Of a stretch of DNA of 64,000 nt, positions 37,712 to 48,552 are shown in pieces. The first letter of the stretch is position 1; every line of letters begins with the position of its first letter. The stretch is from Mucidula mucida. Taxonomy: Eukaryota > Basidiomycota > Agaricomycetes > Agaricales > Physalacriaceae. The position numbers and the translations under genes were made by a program. The stretch spans positions 62,001-126,000 of the forward strand of contig JADNYV010000086.1 in NCBI GenBank assembly GCA_015501055.1, given 5' to 3'. The notes beneath the pieces are model-generated. The model ran no database searches, was not told where the DNA came from, and saw nothing but the letters and a program-made list of their open reading frames with translations.

Positions 37712-37738
37712 GGTACCCCTACCCCCTGCTATTCACTA
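37712..37738. repeat. hAT right terminal inverted repeat
   Basis: The complement starts TAGTGAATAGCAGGGG and mirrors the left end at 33,404. Confidence 0.85.
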
Positions 37739-38952
37739 TGTAACCTATAACATCCGTGCTACGCGTGTACGTATAACATAAGCGAGACATACACAGGGAT
37801 ATTATCTGTAGTACACAGCTCTGCACACATTGCGCAGACTGAAGCATATTCAAGGCGGCTTCGGATGTTCCACCTTTGCACGCATGGTGACGGGTGCTAT
37901 AGTGGGTAATCTGGTGCCAGGGAATATTGATTGAGGTGTCTGGAGCAGGCATATCAATGATGTGATAAGATTTCAACTTCGGTACGGTCCCGAGAAGGTT
38001 GATAGGGAATGCCTCTCTAGTGTTTGGCGACAGACTGTGGATATTGATGATTTCCAATGAGGGCAGGGACTTGTGCAGTGGTATTAGGTCAGAAATCATG
38101 GATGCTCGGAGTGTGATGTGAAGACTGCGTATGCGCGCGGAAACTGGCTCCAACACGGACAGAATATGGGGGGAAAGGTGGGTCATGTAGAAAACCTCGT
38201 TGCCTAATAGCGCAATGTAGATATCTAGTTTATTTTTGCCAGCTCGACTGATTTGGCGCTTAAGGTAGTGTGTGTACTTTGGACGAAAAGCGTTACTATG
38301 AGTTCCGTGTGGGTTGGCGATTATCAGGATCTGTGACCATAGGGACGGACACCCAAGGATATCCCTCCGCCACCGTTTGCACACGAGTTGAAAGGTGTTT
38401 AACTGGTGTTCGCGAGGCTCTATGCTCCAAGGCATGCTGAGTATCGGGTCCTCCGAGTCATCTACCTTTCGTCGTTTGACTGGAATGTCAATGGTGAAGG
38501 AAAGGATATGGGTTAGGACCTCGGGGGAAATGCCTCTGATAGGAGCCTTTATCGACATCCGAACATCTATCGCCCTCGACAACGCGTCACGATGTTCCAG
38601 GACGCGCTTCAGCTCGTTATCCACCTGTTCGGTCTCGGCGACTAGAGCGCCTTGTAGCCGCGAGAAGTCGATACTCTGCTTTACGGAGCTGGGATTCGAG
38701 GCCTGGGATGGTGCCGAAAACAGTGTTTTCTTCGACCGGTGTAGCGCGTTCGTTGCCATAAATGACACGATGAAGAGTGGGGTCGTCGTTGGCTGTGTCG
38801 CGGAACCGAGATTCGAGGAGAGAAGCAGGAGTCAAATGGTTAGCACAGGGACATTTACTTGAGCCCTTGCATGCCTTCCAGTTGGCTGAGAAAGCTAGGA
38901 GTTTGTTAGCTCAGAAGTTTAGAGAACGTGATGAACACCGACAGAAAGGCAT
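37739..38952 (-). pseudogene. 5' half of F-box/LRR gene, interrupted by hAT
   Basis: The first exon is ten bases (ATGCCTTTCT, 38,952-38,943), followed by an intron with donor GTCGGT and acceptor TCCTAG. Exon 2 opens with ANWKACKGSSKCPCANH, then FRDTANDDPTLHRVIYGNE. A one-base shift near 38,690 is needed to enter the coiled coil (VDNELKRVLEHRDALSRAID) and the F-box (APIRGISPEVLTHILSF). LRR-like sequence then runs to 37,739 (LVCKRWRRDILGCPSLWSQI, IPWHQITHYS). The frame runs into the transposon. The matching C-terminal part is at 32,734-33,403. As an F-box protein it would have served as substrate adaptor of an SCF ubiquitin ligase. Confidence 0.85.
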
Positions 38953-39285
38953 GTTTGAAGTGTGCAGTCCAGAACAGTGTTTCTATCCGTAGATCGATGG
39001 AGACGAAAATGTGTCGTGGTGGTGGTGGTTAAACAGTGAAAGGAGAGAACCTGAACAAAAGCGATCACGGTCCAATCACGTGCGCGTATCATTGTTCCAC
39101 TTCATCTTATTTCCGATCTACGCCCAGTGTGGCAAGGCTGAAACATACCGTTCGAGTATCTACCAGAACAGATATCGCTTCAAGGCCATATTTTAGTATT
39201 GGTTGCCAAGGGGTTGCATTGTGCATCATAGGTGTAGGTAATTCCTGGTTAATACATCCTTCGTCGACTGGTGAATTCTAAAAAA
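38953..39285. other. intergenic region
   Basis: About 330 bp between the start of the F-box/LRR pseudogene and the 3' end of the GMC gene. No coding or repeat signal was seen. Confidence 0.45.
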
Positions 39286-41703
39286 TCAAACATGAGCGAT
39301 GCCAAGCTCTTTCCCAAAAATCACAGCAGCCTTCTCCCAATTGCAATTGGGGCGGAGTTTGTGTTCTACACAACGAAATATAATCAACACTTCCACAATC
39401 TTGCCAACGAAGGCGGGAATTAACTCACGGCGTTCACGTTGGATGGGGCGATGGACAGATCTGCGACCTTTAATCTTTTCACCCCGTAGACGCTCAAGTT
39501 GTTATCAACAACACCGCCGTCCGATACGGGCTTCATCGCGCATGTTCCAAGCTGTTGAGAAGTGAGTATTGTAAGGCAGCATCGACAAGAAGACATACGG
39601 AGTGCCATGTTGTTTGCACTAGTGATTATATGTCAGGAGCACCACAAAACTCAGAAAGGACGAAGACAAACTTAGCGCTCTAATATTGTGATCAATCGCG
39701 GCGTCATCTTCCGCAGAGTAGACGATTTTGGGAGCATCCAAAGGTATCGGGCCCGTCTCAACAAGCGCCGCAGGACTATCGGCCGCAAATTGTGGGTGAG
39801 CTGGAACGAGAGCGCCCCGGAAGGCAGGCAACCGACGGATAATCTCGCGTCCTTTCTTGTAACCCCATCGAAGGGCGGCGACATCCACTGATCTTGAGGG
39901 ATACATGAGCCATGCAAGAGTGCAAGTTCGATATCACTTACTTGGTGAGGAACCCAGATTCAAAGTGGGGAGCTGTGTATGGGTCGACGGAGGATACGTG
40001 CATGCTACCGCGCGATTCTGGATATCCCTGTAAACGCGATTATGAACGCGAAGGTCACAGTCATGAGTGTAACTCACCAGGAAGAGACAGATACAAGTAT
40101 AATTCAAAGCAGGAAGGCCAGTTTGATCTGCGGGGAGTCTACAGAACTCGTTAGTGACAAGAGGCATCGTAGTATGTCTTACGTACCCAGACGAGGCACA
40201 CATCCACAATAAAGGTTTGTCCGGTTTATCCGCGTAGGCCTTGTTGAAGTGCTCAACAAATTCAGGACCCAGTTCCTCGAGCTCTTCAGGCAATGGACGC
40301 ATCTTAATGCATCCATCTGCCGTACTACCGGAGCGCATCAGAGAGGGATAGAGACACGAAAAGAATGGACGAACTTCCCGCCTAGCCGGCCACCACCGTC
40401 CTTGTGCCACTGTTTCTGTGCTTCCGCCCACTCTTCTGGATCCCCTCGATAAATACCGTCGAAAGTGGTTTCCGCTGGATCCGCGATGTATGGGGTTACA
40501 TAGAACGCATGATCTACGGGTCGAATGAGTGAATCGACGTCGAAAGTGAGTATCTAGCCAGTGTATTGTACCTTGATAATCGGACCCGACACCAGGAAGA
40601 TCAACGACAAGCGGTATACCAGCCTTCTCGAGAACGTCTTTCCGCCCAATCCCGGACCGTTCCAGAATCAATGGAGAGCCCATGGCACCCGCAGAGACGA
40701 CCACCAGCTTTTTGGCGCGCACTATTCGCTGGTCTTGAGGCGAAGAAGGGTAGACTCGTATGTCAAAGGAGTACTCTACTCCAGTAGCGATGCCGTCCCT
40801 ACGGGAAACTGAATATCGTGTTATGCAGGAGATAACATACTTACTCAACGATGACGCGGTTGACAAGGCATCCGTCGAGAACAGACAGATTCTGCAGTCC
40901 CTTGTGATAAATGTAGTGATGCTGAAAAGTAACATTAGCTCATTCACGGCGAGAGTCTGACTACATACGGCTACGTCTGAACGCTGACCATCACTTGATA
41001 TCCATTTAGGCATTAGCTGAAAAGAACCAGTACTTAGTGGGCATCGACCACGTAAAAAACGTTGACTGATTCTTCGCCGAAGCCATTAGCTTCGTCGCTC
41101 AACGGTCGCTTCTTCTCGAACTTGGGACCAATGTCAAGAAACTGCTTCCCAATGTTCATGACAGAGTTCGGTCCGCCGTATGATACTTTCAAAGGACCAT
41201 CGCTTCCATGCGTCGCTTTGGTGGGATCGATTTCATAGGTCTCAGCCTGTAGTTGTTCAGCAACGGTTGGTTAAACGACGTGAGTTTTTGTTTACCTTCT
41301 GCAAGAGTGGAATGAGATCCTTGGACGACCACCCAGGGTTCCCGAAATCAGTCTCCCATGCGTCAAAATCCGATGCCGCAGGGCGATTGTATAAGGCAAA
41401 GTTGACAGACGAACCTCCACCAATGCAGCGACCAGAAGGGACAATTGCAGACCGGCCCGCCAAGTACTCCGACGGTGGAGACGTGTAAAACTGCATGGTC
41501 GTGCTGGTAGGCGCCAGGTGGGTGAGATATTGACCGGGCTGGATATGCTCGAGCTTGTCCTTTGTCGTGGGACCGCTCTCCAGTACCAAAATACGAAGTT
41601 CGGGCGCTGCCTGAGCGAGTCGACTAGCAGTAACACACGCTGAAGTTCCTCCACCTGCGAAGACAATATCGTATTCTGCGTCGATGGAGTGGGGAGCGGC
41701 CAT
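39286..41703 (-). CDS. GMC oxidoreductase, alcohol/methanol oxidase-like
   Basis: The start at 41,703 (MAAPHSIDAEYDIVFAGGG) is chosen over the upstream ATG because the FAD-binding strand follows directly, as in the family. The Rossmann motif is FAGGGTSACVTASRLA. GMC signature 1 is IGGGSSVNFALYNRPAASD and signature 2 is SAGAMGSPLILERSGIG. The catalytic His lies in TTWH-S-LGTCAM, split by an intron near 39,590. Further exons show PLPEELEELGPEFVEHF, RWGYKKGREIIRRLPAFRG and VYGVKRLKVADLSIAPSNV. It most resembles fungal alcohol oxidases (FAD enzymes, often peroxisomal or secreted, making H2O2). The last exon needs one extra G in the GGG run at 39,336-39,338 to reach EKAAVIFGKELGIAHV; otherwise it stops slightly early. 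Many introns; no paired gene. Confidence 0.88.
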
Positions 41704-42592
41704 GTTGAGTTCTCTGGGAAACAGATTCACGAATGATTGCCCAGTTATATTGTGTGTACCGGCTCGAACTAGTAAATCCGAATCATGATAGGTCAATGTG
41801 ATCCGATCGCAGAAGAAGCGGTCGCGTTATTCGTAGCTCTATATTTGACAGCGTGAGCACATAAGACCTCTTCTGATGTTGAAGAATGGAATGAAGACGG
41901 CGGAGAACCAAAGTCGGCATCGTCACTGGTAGGAAGCAAACCACGCATTTTCGGATTTCTCCGCACACGTGCTCGTCACGCTCCGGATTCCACCGACTTG
42001 CTTGCTCTCTTTTCAACTCTTCTAGCGAACCATGAGCATTGGACTTGGCGCCTTTTGTAGAGTGAAGATGTACGATGCGGGCGAAAACGGCTTTGATGGA
42101 ACTATCATACATCGTCAATGCCGTACTGCAAACAGTAGGGAAACCGGGATCCCCACAACACCCCACGGTGGTTGATTATAGTACGCTGCTCTTGAGAAAT
42201 TCAGACCACTGATACCCGCCCTCTCACTGATGCCTTGAAGCCTTCTATATGTGTCATCTGCGAGATTACTACCACAGGTATGATACACTCAGATGACACT
42301 TGACGTTCGATATTTTCACGCGCCCATGCATCTCCTTCCGCTGATATAGTGACAGAAGACGAGTACGACTTGTTTGTTGCCCGCTAGCTCGCTCTCCGTG
42401 ATGGTACCTTCTCCAATCATATTAACGTCTGTCCCCACGGCGCGCTGATAGTTAGGCTCCGTTCAAGAAGGATGTAATCTCCCCTTCCGTTATGACTCTA
42501 CGTAACGTGGAAGAATTCTGAGTCCGATGTATATATGACCTGGATTGTCTCTGCTCGGTGCTTACTTCTGGCTAGGCGCTCAAAGTATACTC
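41704..42592. other. divergent intergenic region
   Basis: About 890 bp between the GMC gene (minus) and the DUF6534 gene (plus). A minus-strand frame at 41,783-42,166 shows no recognisable motif. It probably contains both promoters. Confidence 0.45.
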
Positions 42593-44245
42593 ATGGCCCC
42601 CGTCCAGTTGCCGGGTCACAATGTGCCCTTGCTGTGAGTCTCCTCCTCCATCTTCTCTTCGAACTTCAAATGTCTTACTACGATTAGTACCGGGCCTATG
42701 GTGCGAAATATCTTTGCATGTTAGCCTGACGAGTCCTTGAATTTATTTACTAGGTCCTGGGTTACATGTGGAGTTATTGTCTTTATGGAGTTCTCGTTGT
42801 CCAAGTGTGTATGTATCAACCTATTCCTCGCTCCAATTCGCGAAAAGCTCTGACTACGCGTCGCTTTCAAAGATATGTACACCGAAACCTTCCCCAAAGA
42901 TCGCCTCGGACTCAAGATCTTCGGTGAGCACATCGGCTATCTCGCGGATGACAGCAATCTAACTACTCTTTCCAATAAGTCTGGAGTCATGAACATCGGC
43001 GCTTGGAATCAGTACGGTCCAGGATGGGGTGACGTCGAGACACTGCTCTTTCTAGACTGGTCCTGGAAACCATTAGCAGAGCTTAACGCCATCCGTACGT
43101 ACTCGTTACCTCCAGCCTCCTTTTCTCACTGGCGCGCTAGTGGCCGGCATGGCGCAGATATTCTACGTGTGGCGTATCTACCGCTTGACACAGTCCATAT
43201 GGCTGCCGCTCCTGATTCAAGCCGTATGTGATTTCGCGAAGAGTATGCGGTACTACTATTCCGATCTAACACCGCGTTTCCCAGGTGTCGATTATGCAGA
43301 TATCGTTTGCTTTTTACTTCAGCATAGCTGTCAGTACGGTCAAGCTTTTAATGTGGCGGTGCCCTCTTGATAAGCTCGTTAGGTCTTCGTCCGTGGATCA
43401 GCGATCGACAAGCTGTTCGAGTTATCTCCCGAGATCAGTGTAAGTTCTCATTCCGCTCATCCTTCACCAACTATCAAACCACGCCATGTAATGCAGGTAT
43501 GGCTTTCTGGTAGTGCAGCATGCGACGTGCTAATCACGATTTCACTCGTTTGGATCGTACGTTATCCGGAGACATCACCTTCCGGTTCGTATATTGACAC
43601 ATCATAGCTCTCCCGCCGCAGAAACTCCAGCAACTTTGCAAAAACGACGAGCTTGATTAGCAAGCTCATCCGATTCACCGTGGAGACCGGCGCAGTCACA
43701 ACGGCTGGCGCACTGCTCGAGCTCGTCCTGTGGCTCTCGTGCAACCAGTACAATTTCCACTTCATCATGTACGTTACACCCCCACTCTATTTCGGATACA
43801 CGGCACTCAATCATCTACTAGGTTCTTGGTCCTCGGAAAACTGTCAGCGCAATGATCTCACTTCTGTCCGCTAGCTTACCACTGAGTCTCCCAGGTACTC
43901 AAACGTGCTGATGGCCACGCTCAACTCGCGTGCACCGATGTTCAGGGAGCAGCAAAGCGCCAACGCCACGCTAAACCTAGCCCCAAGTGCGTTTTGGGCC
44001 GACGCCAACGCCAACGACGGGTTGCGGAAGAACCACGAGTCGGCTTCCCGTGGCCTTCAGATCTCCCACGGATCGCGATCCCAACTTCATTCTTATGAGT
44101 GTACGTTGTCTCTCGAGCGACTTTAAACTGCTTTATGAATAACGTTGTTTAGGATTTCACTGATACCGTCGAGGAGAGATCCGAGGACAAGCACGAATCA
44201 GACCCCCCGCACTGTGTCAGCGAATCTAAACGGACAGTCGTTTAA
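42593..44245 (+). CDS. seven-helix membrane protein, DUF6534 family
   Basis: The start MAPVQLPGHNVPLL at 42,593 is followed by short exons reading LGYMWSYCLYGVLVVQV, YTETFPKDRLGLKIF, AWNQYGPGWGDVETLLFLDW and GMAQIFYVWRIYRLTQSIW. The series continues with IMQISFAFYFSIAVST, DVLITISLVWI, LISKLIRFTVETGAVTTAG and YSNVLMATLNSRAPMFRE. This series of membrane helices with the FYVWRIY and LIRFTVETG motifs marks the DUF6534 family, abundant in Agaricomycetes and of unknown role. The C-terminal tail is polar. The last intron (donor GTACGT near 44,101) does not match phase with the final exon ending TAA 44,243-44,245, so the exact C-terminus is uncertain. Otherwise open. Confidence 0.82.
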
Positions 44246-44339
44246 TAACGCGTCGTACATAGTGATTCATTTCAGTAACCATCCGCAATAGCATGTACCT
44301 AACATAATGAGATAAAGTTCTCCAGAGCAAAACCTACCA

Positions 44340-45160
44340 TTTTCCTGATGGACTATCGCTTGCTTCCAGTAGATTTGGACTACCTGTCCAACGCTGCCAA
44401 TGATGGGTTTCTTGTCATCATCGACACCTTCTTAGAAAACAGTATTTCCCTACTCATCTTTCCTGGATTTGCTACGAAGGATGTTCTGGCTGTTGATCTT
44501 CCAGACTTGACTTTCTCCAATGTCGAGCGTATGCATGGTGGTCTGAAGTCTCTCATTCGGAATGATATGGGGCTCCGAGTTGAATCGACAAGATACTTGC
44601 CAGTGCACAGATTTGTCAATCAGGATGCCGGTTTGAGGGATATACTCAGCGATCTCTGGTACAAGGCTGTTCTGCCCATCATTTGCGAAGCTATGGAATA
44701 CCGGCCGTCGTTGGTAAATGTACGTCCTTTCAAATCTCATATCCGGTTATTACTTACTTTTCCGCAGTCTGACGAAGGTGCAAAACGAGCTCATGTGCGA
44801 TGGTGCACAACAGGATACCTTTTTTATCTGCCTCTCCATGCCGCAGGTGATTATAGTATACCGGGAAAGGGCCATCGGGTGTTCGATTTCCTCGTTTCGT
44901 CCTACATTCCGACTCTAGCCATCATTCCGCCTGCCGCTAGACAGGCTACTACGACCGACTCAACGAGGAAAGATGGGAAATCCCCCGCTTCAAAAGTCGC
45001 TCCCAGATGCAGGTCACTATCTGCGAACCACAGCGGTCAGCGCGCTGCTGGCTTCTCCATACGCACTGCACCCTCTTCCATCCCTTATTTCCGTTCCTTC
45101 CCTACACAGAAACATCGCCTAGCTGGACCTCTGTCAGGCGCTCCGACAGCGCGGTAAGAG
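44340..45160 (+). pseudogene. CHAT-domain protein fragment (N-terminal half)
   Basis: The frame shows RLLPVDLDYLSNAANDGFLV, DVLAVDLPDLTFSNVERM, ILSDLWYKAVLPIICEAM and, after a 48-bp GT-AG intron (44,720-44,767), RAHVRWCTTGYLFYLPLHAA with SSYIPTLAIIPPA. This is the first half of a CHAT (caspase HetF associated with TPRs) peptidase domain as found in Agaricomycete TPR-CHAT proteins. The TPR region upstream and the catalytic His and Cys segments downstream are missing; after about 44,945 the sequence stops looking like CHAT. A complementary C-terminal half lies 18.5 kb away on the same strand (63,430-63,945). Confidence 0.78.
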
Positions 45161-45906
45161 TAGCTCGAGATCCCCTGTCTACGCATCGAAGGAGAGTCCT
45201 GTATCCTTTATAATCAACATCAAGACAGATAAAAGTCGGCGATAGAGCCCGATCACTTGTAAAGTTCAAAGTAAGAACGATGGTGTGATTGAACTGCATA
45301 TGGAGCGGATCGACTAGATCCACCATAATTCGCGCGCGCAAGGTAACCGAACCCAGTTTCTTTTTAACCTCGCTGCACAAGTCGCCGAACCTAGTCAGCC
45401 ACCAAAGGAGGAGAGGGCGAAGGGTGTACTTACTCTCGATCCAGAGCGCGATTGACTGGTGTCGCTTCAATACGAACGTGATATAGTGGGTATCACGACG
45501 CCTTATTTGACGCTTATCAGTGCATACTACGCACCGCCGTTGGGGACAGAACCACCTAGAGAAGATGCTGAAGACAATAGCAAAATGCCTATGGTACCAA
45601 TCAAATTCCAGCGTATTTCAACGGAACAAAGAAAACGTACTTCGCTCTCGGGTAAGCCCTATAGTTGTAGTCTTTACCTTCTGAGTGCGCCCGGCCACAA
45701 CGTTGTACTATCCCCATACGATTAAGACTCGTCGAAGGAGGTTAGAATGTATCATGAAACAGTCAGTTCAGAAAACATCAAGGTGTGGAATTCCTCTCCA
45801 GGAAAACTTGGTTGTTAAGCAGACAAAACGCGAACGGGAGGCTGGGGAAAACCGTTGGATTACTACCCTCAACAAAACGTCGCTATCGTCCAATGAACAT
45901 CTGGGG
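45161..45906. other. intergenic region
   Basis: About 750 bp. A minus-strand frame (45,102-45,470, starting MKRHQSIALWIESK) and a plus-strand frame (45,459-45,725) are open but unrecognised. Confidence 0.35.
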
Positions 45907-46738
45907 TTAGCCTTTGCTTGCAGCCGCCTCTTTTTCCCTACGTTCCCGCCTCCTCTTGACGTCCCAATTGTACACGCGCGCGATGTTGACCTCCATCACA
46001 GTGAGCTGCTCTCGCAAGAATTCGAGGTCCTCGATAGTATTCGCTAATGACTTTTCTGCCGCACTGAGCTTGGACTGTAATAGTTCAATAGCTTCTGGTA
46101 TCGGGTAAGAGAGCATGACATTTGCCTGGTGAAGAATAAGCATGGACTAAGGCCATAAGAGACTAGTAGACATACCCCCAGCCAAAGATACACCGTGTCA
46201 CTGTCTTCCAGTTCCGCCTCCGCGTACAATGTTTCGTTCAACTCGAACGTCGTGCGCAATGTCTTCGCAGATGTTTCTGCGTCGTCATCGTCGTCATCTA
46301 CATCATCGGCTGCTTTGCCCTTGCCTTCCTGCCATCACATTAAATAAGTATTCGTCGCACAGACAAATGGACGGTGTACCCACGCGTCGCTCCTGTAGAT
46401 ATTCGACCATGTCCAAGGTCTTCTGGTAGTCCGGTATTTTGTCCTCTAGGCCCAGCCGCCGCTGCGCCAAATTGGCATCCATAAATCGGTATTTTCTGCA
46501 TGAGTGTCAACTCAATATCAGAATCATGGTATCGTACATACCCTATCGCGTCGTTGAAGGCCTTCAACGGCCCATCAGCGTCGCCGTCGGGGCCACCCAC
46601 GTATTTTTCGACATCCGCCTGTATGTTCCGTTATTTTCTTGCCATTTCCAGGGCAGAATGACCGACAATAAAAGGTGCTTTTGGTATGCCGCGCGGGTTC
46701 TTCTCTTCGGATACAACGGATCTGGTCTCCATCTCCAT
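45907..46738 (-). CDS. PAC10: prefoldin subunit 3
   Basis: The start is at 46,738 (MEMETRSVVSEEKNPRGIPK). Exons then read ADVEKYVGG, KYRFMDANLAQRRLGLEDKI, TLDMVEYLQERR, FELNETLYAEAELEDSDTVY with LWLG, and ANVMLSYPIPEAIELLQSKL. The last segment contains LEFLREQLTVMEVNIARVYNW and ends EKEAAASKG. This is the typical alpha-type prefoldin: two coiled-coil helices around a beta hairpin. It is one of six subunits that pass nascent actin and tubulin to the chaperonin CCT. Length and ends fit the family (about 200 residues). No lesion was seen. A decayed duplicate lies at 55,360-55,900. The yeast name is used for the orthologue; VBP1 is the animal name. Confidence 0.9.
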
Positions 46739-47420
46739 TACGGCCTATTAGCGCTGTGATTGCGGCTGGTCGTCGTCGTCGGCGACGATGAGCGCGATGT
46801 GTATGATGGGGGAAAGCAAGAGTAGTCAGATTACGTCATCGACCATCACACCCACTTACGCCCACACTTGAAGTTATACGCGTACGCGTACCTTTGCTCT
46901 CGTTCTCGTAACGTGAGGGGGGCTGAAGCAAACTTAATCACTGGACTAGACATATCAAGTGCTCCTAGTTGGCTTCTCCCTTTCTTTCCGTTCATGCATC
47001 GCTGACAATGTATACAAGGTCAATCCCGAGACAAACGATTCCCAAACAGTGTATGACCTCCCTTCAGCTTTCCTGTTACGACTCTGCTCCGCGTATACAG
47101 GACGCTTCTCAACATGATCCTATTCAGACATCTCATTCGCCAGTGACTTCGCTTTTGCTAGGCCGATGTCTTCATGTCTTCACTTCGCTCTTCTCCCGCA
47201 TGCAGCCTTGACGTTCGCAAACTCAGAATCTGCGATAGGAAGCAAGGCCGTTTAGCCCCCGCGACTATGACGCATGGCAGACTACAGCACCAGCGCCTTT
47301 ACCTGCGGAAGTTGCCCGCCTGGTGGGACACTTTTTCCTTTTCTAAAGCACAGCGACCGACTATTGACGTGTGCTGTGCTGTGCTTCTTGAAACTTCCAG
47401 CGCTTAAGACTCTATTCTCA
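46739..47420. other. intergenic region
   Basis: About 680 bp between prefoldin subunit 3 (minus) and the metacaspase relic (plus). No clear feature. Confidence 0.45.
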
Positions 47421-48452
47421 ATGACAGCTACCACAGCCCCGAAGCGAGATCAAAAGCAAAGGACTCTCCGTGGCTGTAAGTGGTAACGGCATATCATCGC
47501 CTCATGTTCGGTCTTCACTGTTCATATGCGCCAGTGCACATCATCGTCCTTTGATGTATGTGTCAAATACCTCCTAGACTTTGACCGACGAGGATCTGAG
47601 GCTCTACAGTCTGTACTTCGACAGTTGGCATGCGCCCTCAGTAAGTAACGCCTTGAGTATGGACAATGAACAACGCTCTGAACAAATTTAGACAATTTCA
47701 CGAGTTGACCATAAGAATCAACAGCTACGACAATGACAGCTACACGCCGCTCAAGCACGCTGTTCAAGATGCCATTCAATTCGAGGCATACTTGACAAAC
47801 GATCTCCATGTTCCTTCGGAAAACATCTCTCGACTTCACGATACGGCCGCTACGCGAAATGCCATCCTTGATGCGCTTCAGGCTCTGATCCACGACGAAA
47901 AGATCGTCAAAGATCAGTGCAGTATCATTATTTTCTATGCTGGACATGGCAGTTACGCTGAAAAGCCCGCCGGCTGGGAAGATTGAGAAACTGCTGGCGG
48001 GCACGCGGAGATGCTCTGTCCGATTGACCTCGGTGGAAAAGATGAGAGTGGGAAGACGATAGAAGGATTTTCAGACCGAACCATCAGCGCCCTCCTCGAT
48101 GACTTGTCTGCCGCCAAAGGAAACAATATTGTAAGTACTTTAACCAGTTGTGCACGGCGCTCAACGCTCATGTCTCTGATTGAAGACACTTATCCTCGAC
48201 TGTTGTCATTCGGCTGGCATGAGCAGACAAGGTCTGGAACAGCTCCCTGACGACTACACTGCGCGCATCATCACCAATCCGCCACCATTATCAAGCGACT
48301 GCGATGCTAGTATATGGTCAACGCCTGGTCGACGTGGGATTGCTATCGCGCAAAGATTCTCTGGGACCGCTCTAGAGTCGCATGTGCTCATCGCAGCTTG
48401 TAACAGCCGTCAAAGAGCTTTCGAAATAACATTGAAAGGGGGTGGAGAATGA
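47421..48452 (+). pseudogene. metacaspase-type (peptidase C14) gene, broken
   Basis: A possible start at 47,421 (MTATTAPKRDQKQRTLRG) is followed by an intron and a poorly preserved N-terminus. The p20 region reads YTPLKHAVQDAIQFEAYLTN and, just before the catalytic His, SIIIFYAGHGS. An in-frame TGA follows GWED at 47,984-47,986, yet the same frame continues as HAEMLCPIDLGGKDESGK and FSDRTISALLDDLSAAKGNN. After an intron (donor GTAAGT near 48,130) the catalytic Cys box TLILDCCHSAG appears. It goes on to SHVLIAACNSRQRAFE and then stops at 48,452; the C-terminal part expected of the family is missing. Both catalytic residues remain but the stop and truncation make it a pseudogene. Confidence 0.82.
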
Positions 48453-48552
48453 CACGTGATCGCCATATTCATGTTTGTTGGTAAACAGCCAACCAAACAG
48501 CGCGTTCCTTTCCCGGAGACTCCGCACTGCATTCTGAACGCGACACTAGAAC

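Larger units (their letters stand above)
33404..37738 (-). mobile_element. hAT-family DNA transposon (4.3 kb), apparently intact
   Basis: Terminal inverted repeats start TAGTGAGTAGCAGGGG at the left and TAGTGAATAGCAGGGG at the right (complement), with CGGGT/ACCCG-rich subterminal DNA. One minus-strand, multi-exon transposase gene fills the element. It is flanked by an imperfect direct repeat of 11-12 bp, longer than the usual 8 bp of hAT elements. It interrupts an F-box/LRR gene. Confidence 0.9.

Noticed and set aside
33404..37738. CACTA-type transposon, because the right end finishes CACTA
   Set aside because: CACTA elements start with CACTA and end with TAGTG. Here the orientation is reversed and the transposase has hAT motifs.
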